DNA of 64,000 nt, taken from contig DASUNM010000027.1 in assembly GCA_036277115.1 (NCBI GenBank), positions 682,001-746,000 on the forward strand, written 5' to 3'. This document shows positions 17,256 to 26,159 of the stretch, piece after piece. This stretch comes from Pyrinomonadaceae bacterium. Lineage in GTDB: Bacteria; Acidobacteriota; Blastocatellia; Pyrinomonadales; Pyrinomonadaceae. A program made the translations under genes and the position numbers. Position 1 is the first letter of the stretch, and each line of letters opens with the position of its first letter. A model generated the notes under the pieces. The model ran no database searches. It was not told where the DNA came from and worked only from the letters and a program-made list of their open reading frames with translations.

Positions 17256-18983
17256 TTACCGGTAGCTCAAGATCGCTTCCAACGCGGCGTCGCCGTTTCT
17301 CCGATACGCGGCGAACGTCGGCGGCACATAAAGCTGTGGCGCAATCCAGGTGCGTTGATCCTGCGGATACGAGCTTTGCCAGTACAAGTGCGAGACGTTC
17401 GCCAGGATCTTGCTGTAAGGCAACACGAACGGATCTTCTTCACCGACGAAGTTGGGACTTGAGCCGGTTGGTTCGCCGACGAAGATCGCGTTCGTGTCGC
17501 GGTCAAAGTAAGTGGCGGCGTTTTGCGCGGCTGAATAGGTACGTCGTCCGATGATGACGAACAATTTTCCGCGTTTATTAATCTTTTCGTTCTTAATCAC
17601 GCCTTGTAAGAGCGGCGGCAGAAGCCCGGTGTTGCCGCCGTTATTCCAACGCATGTCGACCACCAGCTTTTCCACTTCCTTTTCGTTGATGAATTTGAAA
17701 AGCCTCTCCGAGAATGCGGCGAGCGATTCCTTGGGATCGTTTCGGACGCTGTTGAATTGAAAATAGACTGTCTTGTTTTCGGGAAGGTACTCAAACCAGT
17801 AAGGCGTGGCCGCATTTTTTAGATAGAGCGGGACCGGCGTCGCCAGGCTCTGCGACAAGTTCACCCACGAGGGCGGATTCGGTTTCACGTTCCAGATGTT
17901 CGGCTGAGTCATGTCGGTGGTGAGGACGACGGTGCGGTCTTTGCCGTCCAGTCCGCGCAACACGAGCTCGACTTTATCGGGATGGGGAATCGCGCCGGCG
18001 GCGTGCAGCAAAGGCAGATGCCGCATCCGGTAAGGCGCAATTTGCTTGATCCAGATTTTGTTGTCCTCACTCGAAGCAGCGTGCAGTGTTTCGACAATCT
18101 CGTTCACCGTCCGGCCGCCGAATTTCATAACCTGCGCACCGAGTAGGTCTTTATGTTTCGGATCAGCGGCGACGATAAACAAACCCTCTTCGAAAAGATA
18201 AAAGAGCACCGGAACGGTTTCGGCCCATTCCGCACGCGCGGTCGTCGGACCGAGCAAGCCCGAATGGCCGTCGCCGACCTTTCGCATCAGGCGCATCATT
18301 TCGATGGCAACCTGCGCGTCGGTGAGTTTGGGGATTCCGTCATGAATTTTCTTTACCTGCGCGTCGAATTCAGGTTCCGTGCCGATCCGCGGAAACAGAT
18401 TCCAACCTCGCCGTTTTATTTCGCGGACGAGAAACTGCAGGTCCGTTCGCCAGCCTTCGTCGCGCGTCATTCCCTTGGTATCAATCAGTCCGACGAGCTT
18501 TTGGAAACGCAGGTCGCCGTGCAAAGACTGCAAGTCGGTGTCGGTCTGCGCATGCTGAAGGCTCGGGAATTTCATCGCCAGTGCTTTTTCGAGCCATTTG
18601 ATCGCCAACTCCTTTTCGCCGAGCAGCGCGTAATTACAGGCAATGTTGTAAGCAGCATTCGCAGGTTGGCCCGCCCCGAGTTCGATTTGCTTTTCGTAAG
18701 CCGAAATGGATTTGCGGTAGTCTTTGGCGTTGTAATAAGCCGTGCCCATCCGTTCCCAAAAACGACCCTGAACGGGATTGGCTTTAACGACTTGCTCCCA
18801 CAAGGCGGCGGCTTCGGCCCACTGTTGCGCCTGCATCTTCGATTCCGCCAGCGCGAGAGTTTCCGCGAAAGTTTGCGTCGGCAGTTTCTGGGCTCGCGCT
18901 GCGTGCAAACCTATGGACGCAGAAGCGAACGTGAAAGCCAGCGTTAGTAATGTCAGCTTGAAAGAGTTGCTCGGACGATACAT
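17256..18983 (-). CDS. Secreted TPR protein with S41-type C-terminal peptidase domain
   Basis: The 575-residue protein has a signal peptide (cleavage near HAARAQ), three TPR units (about residues 37-150, WAEAAALWEQVVKANP and following), and a C-terminal tail-specific protease (S41) fold. LVVDMRWNNGGNTG and GRRTYSAAQNAATYF mark the S41 core; the Ser in TYSAAQ is in the place of the catalytic nucleophile. No PDZ domain is evident. ATG 18983 has AAGGAG upstream. Likely periplasmic; substrate unknown. Confidence 0.8.
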   Translation of the reverse strand: MYRPSNSFKLTLLTLAFTFASASIGLHAARAQKLPTQTFAETLALAESKMQAQQWAEAAALWEQVVKANPVQGRFWERMGTAYYNAKDYRKSISAYEKQIELGAGQPANAAYNIACNYALLGEKELAIKWLEKALAMKFPSLQHAQTDTDLQSLHGDLRFQKLVGLIDTKGMTRDEGWRTDLQFLVREIKRRGWNLFPRIGTEPEFDAQVKKIHDGIPKLTDAQVAIEMMRLMRKVGDGHSGLLGPTTARAEWAETVPVLFYLFEEGLFIVAADPKHKDLLGAQVMKFGGRTVNEIVETLHAASSEDNKIWIKQIAPYRMRHLPLLHAAGAIPHPDKVELVLRGLDGKDRTVVLTTDMTQPNIWNVKPNPPSWVNLSQSLATPVPLYLKNAATPYWFEYLPENKTVYFQFNSVRNDPKESLAAFSERLFKFINEKEVEKLVVDMRWNNGGNTGLLPPLLQGVIKNEKINKRGKLFVIIGRRTYSAAQNAATYFDRDTNAIFVGEPTGSSPNFVGEEDPFVLPYSKILANVSHLYWQSSYPQDQRTWIAPQLYVPPTFAAYRRNGDAALEAILSYR

Positions 18984-19088
18984 ATGGGCTCCTTAAAAGA
19001 CCGGATGTCTAGTTAACGCTCCTCGGACCGGTTTGGATTCGTAATTTTGGACGACTTCCTTCGGGCCATTCAACCTAACCAAATGATC

Positions 19089-19832
19089 TTAAGTCAGAAT
19101 CAACTTGAGGCCGGCAACGATGAGAACCAAGGCAAGCAGTCTGCGAACGTTCGCGCTGGCGAGACGTTTACTCCCAAACTCAGCCCCGATAAATCCACCG
19201 AGGACAGCCGCCGGAGCAAGCACAAAGATAAAACTGGGAAGTGATCCGATACTTGAGACGTTACCAAGCAAGCCAGCAATGGAGTTGGCGAGAATAAAGG
19301 CTGCGGACACCCCAGACGTTTGTCTGGTTTCAGCCCATCCCATTAAGAGCAGTAAGGGAGAAAGAAAGATACCGCCTCCGGTGCCGGTCAGGCCTGCTAA
19401 CAGTCCGATGACGGCCCCGCAAAGCAGCGCGGCCCAAAGGGGAACCTGCCTAACTTCTTTCTGATCTGCCGCCTTCCTCGCAATGCGAAACAACTTGTAG
19501 GCAGCGAAGAGCAAAATCAATCCAACGAGGGCTTTATACCAGTGGCCGGGAAGAGTTATGTAACCACCTAAAAATGCGAAGGGAATAGAGGTTAGAGCGA
19601 AAGGCCAAAGCAACCGAAACTTGAAGCAGCCGGCTCGGTAAAACTTCACCGTAGCAATGCTGGCAACCAGAATATTGAGCGTCAGGGCCGTTGGCTTCAT
19701 CACGACGGCCGACACGCCGAGAAGCGCCATCGCCGCAAGATAACCGGATGCGCCGGCGTGACCGACAGAGGAATATAAAAGCGCACCGGCGAAAATGAGG
19801 ACGGCGAGAATGGCGACAGTCAACGGGGTCAT
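19089..19832 (-). CDS. TauE/SafE family sulfite/anion exporter-like membrane protein
   Basis: The 247-residue protein has eight hydrophobic segments in two halves. The half-repeats carry the family's GHAGASGYLAAMAL and GLTGTGGGIFLSPLLL. TauE/SafE proteins move sulfite, organosulfonates or related anions across the inner membrane. No sulfur gene is nearby, so the substrate is open. Confidence 0.88.
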   Translation of the reverse strand: MTPLTVAILAVLIFAGALLYSSVGHAGASGYLAAMALLGVSAVVMKPTALTLNILVASIATVKFYRAGCFKFRLLWPFALTSIPFAFLGGYITLPGHWYKALVGLILLFAAYKLFRIARKAADQKEVRQVPLWAALLCGAVIGLLAGLTGTGGGIFLSPLLLLMGWAETRQTSGVSAAFILANSIAGLLGNVSSIGSLPSFIFVLAPAAVLGGFIGAEFGSKRLASANVRRLLALVLIVAGLKLILT

Positions 19833-19989
19833 GTTTTAAGCTTCGCAGCTTAATCGACACTCATGCCGCTAGCAATTCGCGCAACGCACATCACTTAATA
19901 GAGGACGTTAAGAGTCTTTTCATGCAAAAATATGCCGGCGTATCTAAGCCATTCAGTAAGCCGTGGTATTTCTCTCAAATCTTTCGTGT

Positions 19990-20032
19990 TGCGCCGAAGC
20001 TCATATGCTTCGCCGAAATAATGAGTGTCGCT
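19990..20032. repeat. Short dispersed repeat, copy A
   Basis: GCCGAAGCT-cATATGCTTCGCCGAAA followed by GTGTC matches a second copy near 21226-21278 in the same orientation. The core CGAAGC/GCTTCG can form a hairpin. The two copies bracket the membrane-protein gene. Confidence 0.5.
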
Positions 20033-21014
20033 AACGGCACCATTCAACTGACAGCACAGCTTTCCCATCGAGGCGTAGCGAGCGGGCGGGTCCAACGCCC
20101 TTAGGGTTGGGCACACGAATAAGCCAGGGATCACTCGTGCTGAATACTTCGAGCGGTTTAGAGCGAATCACCTTTGCGGACGGGTCGATAGGGTCACCCG
20201 GGTCAACGATTAGGCTCCGAACTTCAGAGGAGAGTTGTTCTGGTGACAGGTCCAGCAGTCCGCACTTTGGACTTATTCCTCCTAATTCCTGCGGGACGTA
20301 TTTGATAGCGAAGACACCAAATAAGACAACAAAGGCGAAGACCAGGATGAGCAGAAGGCCAACCCAGGCCGCGGTGAGACCAGTCCAGGCCCAAGCGGCA
20401 GCTTTTCCCACCCCATTCAACACTTTTTGCCACCGTCCTACGCTCGAACTCTTTGGTGTTTTTGACGTTGGGGTTAGTTTGCCGGATTCTGTTGGTGTCT
20501 CCGACGTTGAGGGTAGTTTGCCGGATTCTGTTGGTGTCTCCGACGTTGAGCTGAATTTGTCGGCTGCGTACAAGTAGATCAACAAATAGAGAAAGCTAAC
20601 CACCATTAAAAAACTCCCGACAGTTTTGACGCGGTCAGGAAAGAAGATGACCATCCCCATCCCGAGCAACATTCCCCCAGTTAGCAAGTTTTGAATGCGG
20701 GTTTTCCGCTGGGGATCGTCTGCCGCCGACGCAGCGAGGCGCTTCGCTGATAACCAGACTCCCCAGATGGCAAGGCAAAGTGCAACTGGCGGGATGAGGA
20801 GAAGTGCTCCTGCAACCAGGTAGTCGAACCGAACCCCGGGAAGCGCGCCCAAGTTGTTGTCCCACGCGTTTATGGCCCTCGGCAGGTACCCCAATGCATA
20901 CATCAACCCGGCAACAAGGAAAGCCGTTTGTTGATAGATAGCAACTCGCTCGAGGATCCCTTTTCTACCAGGGCCTTCCCTTACGCGTCTCTGACGAAAA
21001 ATTCTTTCCCGCAT
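20031..21014 (-). CDS. Polytopic membrane protein with in-frame tandem repeat, function unknown
   Basis: ATG 21014, preceded by AAAGGAG, gives 327 residues; an upstream start at 21101 is unlikely. There are about five membrane segments in two groups (about residues 25-160 and 215-255). Between them a hydrophilic linker carries 11-residue tandem units STSETPTESGK (two exact, one degenerate), encoded by 33-bp DNA repeats near 20475-20550. The C-terminal 70 residues are extramembranous. No family recognised. Similar 45-bp sequences flank the gene. Confidence 0.65.
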   Translation of the reverse strand: MRERIFRQRRVREGPGRKGILERVAIYQQTAFLVAGLMYALGYLPRAINAWDNNLGALPGVRFDYLVAGALLLIPPVALCLAIWGVWLSAKRLAASAADDPQRKTRIQNLLTGGMLLGMGMVIFFPDRVKTVGSFLMVVSFLYLLIYLYAADKFSSTSETPTESGKLPSTSETPTESGKLTPTSKTPKSSSVGRWQKVLNGVGKAAAWAWTGLTAAWVGLLLILVFAFVVLFGVFAIKYVPQELGGISPKCGLLDLSPEQLSSEVRSLIVDPGDPIDPSAKVIRSKPLEVFSTSDPWLIRVPNPKGVGPARSLRLDGKAVLSVEWCR

Positions 21015-21059
21015 TCGATCTCCTTTGAGTTGAGCGGGCTGGCCGCGACTATGAAATCT

Positions 21060-21080
21060 GCTAGCTATCAGCTCACAGCT
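21060..21080. repeat. Short heptanucleotide repeat tract
   Basis: On the minus strand three consecutive 7-mers AGCTGTG, AGCTGAT and AGCTAGC occur just upstream of the gene starting at 21014. It is the weakest of four period-7 tracts in the window. Confidence 0.45.
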
Positions 21081-21225
21081 TCTTCCGCTGCTCACGTCCA
21101 ACGTTTCTTATGCGCACGGACTGCTGCGATTTCATTGGGACGTGAGGCATAGTTGAGACCTTCCCTTGGGATTTGCGGCGGCTTGTATCATCAACCCCAT
21201 GGTTTGGCAACAAATTTTGTTTTGG

Positions 21226-21278
21226 ATTCGAAGCGCGTGCCGAAGCTGTTATGCTTCGCCGAAACCATAGACTAGTGT
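21226..21278. repeat. Short dispersed repeat, copy B
   Basis: Matches copy A (19990-20032) over about 40 bases: a CGAAGC/GCTTCG hairpin, then CGCCGAAA and a GTGTC block. It lies in the 286-bp gap (21015-21300) upstream of the MFS gene; no other feature is seen there except a weak heptamer tract at 21060-21080. Confidence 0.5.
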
Positions 21279-21300
21279 CACTGAACTGTCCTAAACGTGA

Positions 21301-22884
21301 ATGAACATTCTTAAGCCACCCTGTGACGAAGGCGTCATTGCCTCTGGTAAAGCCGTCTCTGAGTGTCAAAAAAACCGTCGCCGGTGGATTCTGGCGGCGA
21401 CGATCCTCGGCTCAAGCATGAGCTTCATCGACGGCACAGTCGTGAATGTGGCTTTGCCGGCCTTGCAGCGAGAACTCAATGCGTCGGCGACTGACGTGCA
21501 GTGGGTTGTAGAAGCCTACGCGCTTTTTCTGGCTGCGTTGTTATTGCTGGGAGGTTCTCTCGGAGATCTCTTCGGTCGCCGTCTGATTTATGCGATCGGA
21601 GTTGCGGTTTTCGCGCTCGCGTCGATTTGGTGCGGCGTGGCGCCGAACGTTCAGCAATTGATAATCGCGCGGGCGATTCAGGGCGTCGGCGGCGCGCTGC
21701 TGGTTCCCGGAAGTCTCGCAATTATCAGCGCGTCGTTTCCGGAAAAGGATCGCGGACAAGCGATCGGCACCTGGTCCGGCGCGACGGCGATCACGACCGC
21801 ACTCGGTCCCGTCCTGGGCGGCTGGCTGATCGAACAGGTTTCGTGGCGCGCAATTTTCTTTTTGAACCTGCCGCTGGCGCTGGTTGTGCTGTTGTTGGTC
21901 TTCCGTTTTGTTCCCGAGAGCCGCGACGAAGAGAACGCAGGCAAGTTGGATTTGCTGGGAGCCGCGCTCGCGACGATTGGTCTTGGCGCGCTCGTCTTTG
22001 GGTTGATTGAGTCCGCCGGTCTGGGTTTTGGCAATCCTTTCGTGCTCATCGCCTTAATCGGCGGCGCAGTTGTTCTGGTCGCCTTCGTCGTTGTCGAGGC
22101 GCGTCGCCGTTATCCGATGATGCCGCTCTCGCTCTTCCGTGCGCGAGAGTTTGCCGGCGCAAACCTGCTGACGTTATTTCTTTATGCAGCCCTCTCGGGG
22201 ACGCTTTTCTTTCTGCCGTTAAATCTGATTCAGGTCCAGGGCTACAGCGCCACCGCGGCGGGGGCGGCAATACTGCCGTTCATTCTGCTCATGTTTCTGC
22301 TGTCGCGCTGGTCGGGCGGATTGATTAAGCGTTATGGGTCGCGTCTGCCGCTAGTGACGGGCCCGCTGATCGTGGCGATCGGATTCGCCCTCTTCCTCAG
22401 ACCCGGTGTGGGCGGAAGTTACTGGACGACTTTCTTCCCGGCCGTGGTTGTACTCGGACTCGGCATGGCGGTGAGCGTCGCGCCGCTCACTACTACGGTC
22501 ATGAATTCGGTGAGCGAAAGTCGCGCAGGCATCGCCTCAGGAATTAACAATGCGGTCTCACGAACTGCCGGCCTGCTGTCGATCGCCGTGCTGGGCGTGG
22601 TGATGTTTCTAAGTTTCAATGCTTGTTTGGATGAACATCTCGCGAAGATGCCGATTTCTTCGGAAGTGCGGCGGATGATCGACACGGAAAGAATCAAGCT
22701 GGCGGCGCTGGAGTTACCGGCGAGCGTGAGCGAGGAAACCCGGACCGCCTTCAAGCAAACCGTGAACGATTGTTTTGTTTACGGATTTCGACGTGTGATG
22801 CTGATCGGCGTCGGCCTGGCGCTGGCAAGCTCGCTCACGGCATTCATCATGCTTCGCGGACGACGGTCGTCTTCGAGCGGTTGA
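21301..22884 (+). CDS. MFS drug transporter, DHA2 (14-helix) family
   Basis: The 527-residue protein has 14 predicted helices. Family motifs are visible: DGTVVNVALPALQREL in helix 1, the motif A variant GSLGDLFGRRLIYAIG, and motif C-like GPVLGGWLIEQVSWRAIFFLNLP. These mark the EmrB/QacA proton-driven multidrug exporters. No membrane-fusion (EmrA) gene is nearby, so it may act alone in the inner membrane. Substrate not predictable. Confidence 0.9.
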   Translation: MNILKPPCDEGVIASGKAVSECQKNRRRWILAATILGSSMSFIDGTVVNVALPALQRELNASATDVQWVVEAYALFLAALLLLGGSLGDLFGRRLIYAIGVAVFALASIWCGVAPNVQQLIIARAIQGVGGALLVPGSLAIISASFPEKDRGQAIGTWSGATAITTALGPVLGGWLIEQVSWRAIFFLNLPLALVVLLLVFRFVPESRDEENAGKLDLLGAALATIGLGALVFGLIESAGLGFGNPFVLIALIGGAVVLVAFVVVEARRRYPMMPLSLFRAREFAGANLLTLFLYAALSGTLFFLPLNLIQVQGYSATAAGAAILPFILLMFLLSRWSGGLIKRYGSRLPLVTGPLIVAIGFALFLRPGVGGSYWTTFFPAVVVLGLGMAVSVAPLTTTVMNSVSESRAGIASGINNAVSRTAGLLSIAVLGVVMFLSFNACLDEHLAKMPISSEVRRMIDTERIKLAALELPASVSEETRTAFKQTVNDCFVYGFRRVMLIGVGLALASSLTAFIMLRGRRSSSSG

Positions 22885-22915
22885 TCTGACGAAGCGTGCG
22901 AACGTCGCTCACTTG

Positions 22916-23011
22916 CTCTGTGCGTCTCCGTGGAGCTCCGTGTCTCTGTGGTTAACTTCCGAAAGGTCACTTACCCACAGAGGCACAGAGGATTCACAGA
23001 GATACACAGAG
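22916..23011. repeat. Inverted repeat of CACAGAG-rich arms
   Basis: The left arm (22916-22951, CTCTGTG-rich) and right arm (22975-23011, CACAGAG-rich) are imperfect reverse complements of about 36 bp around a 23-bp centre. Each arm itself repeats CACAGAG/CTCTGTG words. It fills the 150-bp gap between two convergent genes, where it could also act as a bidirectional hairpin. Confidence 0.6.
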
Positions 23012-23034
23012 ATTGTCCCCCATTCCTCTGACAC

Positions 23035-23253
23035 TCACTCACGCTTCCAACTTAATTCGATCTCAATCTCTTCCTCTTCGCCGCGGCGCTCATACTCGAA
23101 TTCGATAGTTGCATCAGGCGGAACCGAGATGCGCTGCCCAGCGATCTGTATCTCAAAAGTCGTCCCCTCTTCGAGGGCGTCGGCCAGGCGCCGCAATTTG
23201 GCGACTATCTCTTTGTTCGAGTAGGTTTTTTCGACGTCCTTGTCATTCCCCAT
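23035..23253 (-). CDS. amphi-Trp domain protein
   Basis: The 72-residue protein has YSNKEIVAKLRRLADALEEG, then IAGQRISVPP and EIEIELSWKRE, which fit the small amphi-Trp domain (helix, then amphipathic strands ending in Trp). ATG 23253 is preferred over the upstream ATG 23259 because GGGAG lies at proper distance only from it. The domain is widespread in prokaryotes; its role is unknown. Confidence 0.8.
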   Translation of the reverse strand: MGNDKDVEKTYSNKEIVAKLRRLADALEEGTTFEIQIAGQRISVPPDATIEFEYERRGEEEEIEIELSWKRE

Positions 23254-23311
23254 ATTCATCTCCCTTGGAATTAAGCCAGATATCCTATTACGCCTTCACC
23301 CTGATACGCAG

Positions 23312-23803
23312 CTAACTTTTCTTTTTCTTCTTGCCGCCGCGTCGCTTCTGGATGAAGTCTTCGAGTGGTTGCGCGAGAGCGAGAATGACCAGAGCGAGGA
23401 CGGTGCTAATCAAACCGACGCCGACCGCGCCGAGGCCCACCGTTATCCCGATCGCGGCAGTCATCCAGATGCCGGCGGCGGTCGTCAGTCCTTTAATTTC
23501 CTCTTCGCCTTCAAGCTTCAGAATCGTGCCGGCGCCGATGAAACCTATGCCCGTTACGAGGCCCTGGATCACGCGCGAGACGGCGTCGAATTGCATTCCC
23601 ACACTGGAACAGGTAATCACGAAGACCGCCGTGCCCAGGCAAACCATCATGTGTGTGCGGAAGCCGGCTGCCTTGCCGGAGCGTTCCCGCTGAATTCCGA
23701 TGATCCCGCCCAGGATCATCGCCGCGAGCAGACGAATCGCGACACGCAGAAGATGCTGCCGGTCCTGAAGGCCGTGGGTGAGTTCTTGCCAGAGAGTTTC
23801 CAT
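23312..23803 (-). CDS. MgtC/SapB family membrane protein
   Basis: The 163-residue protein carries the MgtC N-terminal region: RLLAAMILGGIIGIQRER, AAGFRTHMMVCLGTAVFV and GIGFIGAGTIL with conserved acidic and arginine residues, and four to five helices. It lacks the C-terminal ACT-like domain of Salmonella MgtC. Members affect Mg2+ limitation or virulence in some bacteria. Its start lies only 11 bp from a heptamer-repeat tract, so an insertion may have changed its upstream region. Confidence 0.88.
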   Translation of the reverse strand: METLWQELTHGLQDRQHLLRVAIRLLAAMILGGIIGIQRERSGKAAGFRTHMMVCLGTAVFVITCSSVGMQFDAVSRVIQGLVTGIGFIGAGTILKLEGEEEIKGLTTAAGIWMTAAIGITVGLGAVGVGLISTVLALVILALAQPLEDFIQKRRGGKKKKKS

Positions 23804-23813
23804 TTCAAATCAG

Positions 23814-23855
23814 TGATGAGTAATGAGTAATGAGTAATGAGTAATGAGTAATGAG
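23814..23855. repeat. Heptanucleotide tandem repeat (TRATGAG x6)
   Basis: One TGATGAG and five exact TAATGAG units follow each other. The related tract at 24288-24308 is in inverse orientation, so the two bracket the four-helix-bundle gene. Confidence 0.9.
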
Positions 23856-23865
23856 TGGAATGCGA

Positions 23866-24246
23866 TTAGGCCGAAGCCTTTCTCTTTTCGACAGCCACTC
23901 GTAAGCCACCGATGACTTGACCAACTTCCGTCGCAGTAGACATCAATTCCGAGAATTGAGACTCCGAAAGATAACTAGCATCGAAGGCAACGTAAAGTTG
24001 AGAACGCAACTCGGCGCAGGAAGCTTTGGCGATCGAGAGGAACTGATGAAATTCAGCGGCACGCCCGCGTTCAAAACCTTCCGCGATGTTCGACATTATT
24101 GAGACAGCAGACCGTCGTATTTGGTCCTTTAGTCCAAAATCTCGTGAGAAACCTGGAAGATTGGTTGCTTGATAAATCTTGCGGCTCAGTTGTCGTGCTT
24201 TCTGCCAGGCGATGAAGTCCTCGAACTTTTCGATTTTCCTAGACAT
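23866..24246 (-). CDS. Four-helix-bundle protein (23S rRNA IVP / S23 family)
   Basis: The 126-residue protein has the family pattern: [57 protein letters not shown] and a last helix ending VAVEKRKA. The family includes proteins encoded in intervening sequences of 23S rRNA and the Avd protein of diversity-generating retroelements, but many members stand alone with unknown role. The Shine-Dalgarno AAAAGGAGG is strong. Inverted heptamer tracts flank the gene at 23814-23855 and 24288-24308. Confidence 0.88.
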   Translation of the reverse strand: MSRKIEKFEDFIAWQKARQLSRKIYQATNLPGFSRDFGLKDQIRRSAVSIMSNIAEGFERGRAAEFHQFLSIAKASCAELRSQLYVAFDASYLSESQFSELMSTATEVGQVIGGLRVAVEKRKASA

Positions 24247-24287
24247 GTTTCCTCCTTTTGGGATTAAGGGGTTGATGTAGGGGTTAT

Positions 24288-24308
24288 CTCATCACTCATC
24301 ACTCATCA
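24288..24308. repeat. Heptanucleotide tandem repeat (CTCATCA x3)
   Basis: Three exact CTCATCA units; on the minus strand this is TGATGAG, the same word as at 23814-23820 but inverted. It lies in the leader of the four-helix-bundle gene, right after the acyl-CoA ligase stop. Confidence 0.85.
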
Positions 24309-24314
24309 CGGCGT

Positions 24315-26159
24315 TTACGCGCCGCCGTAGAGTCCCTCGATCAAATCCGCGTAGCGGTCGTCGATTACGTTGCGCTTCACTTTGAGCGTGGGCGTCATTT
24401 CGCCGTTGTCGATGGAAAACTCGTGAGGCAGAAGCGCGACGCGACGCACGCGTTCGTAATCCGCCAGGTGCGCGGTGATCTTTGTCACGTCTTGCTGCAC
24501 CATCTTTACGGCTTCCGGTTGCTTCGCGATCTCTTCGTTGGTGGCCGCGAGCGTCACGCCCGCGTCACGCAAGGCACCTTTCAAGTCTTCCCAATCCGGC
24601 ACGATCAAAGCCGCCGGAAACTTGCGGCTCGAGCCGACGACCACAACCTGATTCACAAACTCGCTCTGCTTCAGAAGACTTTCGAGCTGTTGCGGTGCGA
24701 TGTACTTGCCGTTGGAAAGCTTGAATAGATCTTTTTTGCGATCGGTGATGAAGATGTGCCCGGCGTCATCGATGTGACCCACGTCGCCGGTCGCGAACCA
24801 TTCGTCCTGCATCACCGCCAGCGTGGCTTCGGGCCGGCCATAGTAGCCGCGCATCACGTTCGGTCCGCGCACCAGAATTTCGCCGTCTTCGGCCAGCTCG
24901 ACCTCGATCCCTTTGAAAGGTTTGCCGATCGAGCCGACGCGGTTGTCTTCGGGGCGATTAGCGCAAACGATGCAGGTTTCGGTCATGCCATAGCCCTGAA
25001 GAATCTTGATGCCGGCGCCGAGAAAGGAATACGAAAGCGTCGGCGACAAAGGCGCGCCGCCTGAAACGAAGTAGCGCAGACGTCCGCCAATGCCTTCACG
25101 CCACTTGGTGAACACCAAACGATCGGCCAGTGCGTGTTTCGCGCGCAGAGAGAGCGGCACGCGCTGCCGCTTGTCTTCGAGTTCGGCGACGCGCTGGCCC
25201 ACGGCGAGCGACCATTCGAAGATTTTTGCTTTCGTCCCGCCCGCCGACGTGCCTTTCTTGATGATGCGGTGGTAGACCTTCTCAAACAGGCGCGGCACCG
25301 CGGTCATGATCGTGGGGCGAACTTCGCGCAGAAATTCGCCGACTTGATCGAAAGAAGCAGCGTAATGCACCGCGACGCCCATGTACGCGAAAACGTAAAA
25401 AACCGTGCGCTCGAAAATGTGCGAAAGCGGCAGGACTGAGAGCGAGACGTCGCTGGCAGAGATCGGCAGACCCGTCGTGATCGAACGCACGTTGGCGATG
25501 AAGTTGTCGTGCGTCAGCATCACGCCTTTCGGCTCGCCGGTAGTGCCGGAGGTGTAAATGATGGTCGCGAGATCGTCGGGCCGTCCACGCCCGATCAGTT
25601 TGTCGAAAGCGTCGGGGTCCTGGCGATCAATTTTAGCCCCGCGGCCTTCGACTGACTCGAGGGCGACACCGCCACTGACGCCGGCGACTGACTTCGGATC
25701 AAAGATCACGATGTCTTTCAGAGTATCCACGCCCTCGAATCCCTCGCGCGCATGTTTCAGAATTCGCCCGCCTGAAATTAAAAGCGCGCGGGCGCCTGAG
25801 TCTTCGAGGATGAAGCGAATTTGATCGGGAGCTTGCGTGGTATAGATCGGTACGACGACGGCGCCGGCGCTGAGCACTGCCAGATCCGCGATCGACCACT
25901 CAGGCCGATTCTCAGAAATCAGGCCCACACGATCGCCGGGCTGAATCCCTAAATCAGCGAGCCCGAGCGCGATATGTTGCACGCGCCGCACAAACTCGTC
26001 CGAAGATACGCGCATCCAACCGCCGCCCCGTTTCTCGCTGACGGTATTCGGCTTGTTATGGCGCGTGATGGCTTCAAGACAGAGACTCGGCAACGTGTCC
26101 ACTTTGGGTTCCGACGTTTGCCCACCGACCTCTGTTTTCCGGAGTGTCGCCGCTGACAT
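24315..26159 (-). CDS. Long-chain fatty acid-CoA ligase (AMP-dependent)
   Basis: The 614-residue protein belongs to the FAA1/FadD15 type. The P-loop-like motif TIIYTSGTTGEPKGVMLTHD, the GYGMTETC motif and FATGDVGHID...FITDRKKDLFKLSNGK are all present, so it should be active in adenylating and thioesterifying fatty acids. The start is uncertain: ATG 26159 falls inside a heptanucleotide tract, and GTG 26102 would remove 19 odd residues. It lies downstream of the O-antigen-ligase gene but need not be co-transcribed. Confidence 0.9.
   Translation of the reverse strand: MSAATLRKTEVGGQTSEPKVDTLPSLCLEAITRHNKPNTVSEKRGGGWMRVSSDEFVRRVQHIALGLADLGIQPGDRVGLISENRPEWSIADLAVLSAGAVVVPIYTTQAPDQIRFILEDSGARALLISGGRILKHAREGFEGVDTLKDIVIFDPKSVAGVSGGVALESVEGRGAKIDRQDPDAFDKLIGRGRPDDLATIIYTSGTTGEPKGVMLTHDNFIANVRSITTGLPISASDVSLSVLPLSHIFERTVFYVFAYMGVAVHYAASFDQVGEFLREVRPTIMTAVPRLFEKVYHRIIKKGTSAGGTKAKIFEWSLAVGQRVAELEDKRQRVPLSLRAKHALADRLVFTKWREGIGGRLRYFVSGGAPLSPTLSYSFLGAGIKILQGYGMTETCIVCANRPEDNRVGSIGKPFKGIEVELAEDGEILVRGPNVMRGYYGRPEATLAVMQDEWFATGDVGHIDDAGHIFITDRKKDLFKLSNGKYIAPQQLESLLKQSEFVNQVVVVGSSRKFPAALIVPDWEDLKGALRDAGVTLAATNEEIAKQPEAVKMVQQDVTKITAHLADYERVRRVALLPHEFSIDNGEMTPTLKVKRNVIDDRYADLIEGLYGGA

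Noticed and set aside
18153..18947. 264-codon plus-strand frame
   Set aside because: It lies fully opposite the TPR-S41 gene, shows no domain and is explained by the codon bias of that gene.
19895..20134. 79-codon minus-strand frame
   Set aside because: Overlaps the end of the membrane-protein gene and repeat copy A; no supporting feature.
23814..23855. CRISPR-like array
   Set aside because: The units are 7 bp without spacers, so this is a simple tandem repeat.
23866..24246. Avd of a diversity-generating retroelement
   Set aside because: No reverse transcriptase and no template/variable repeats are seen nearby; the family alone is not enough.
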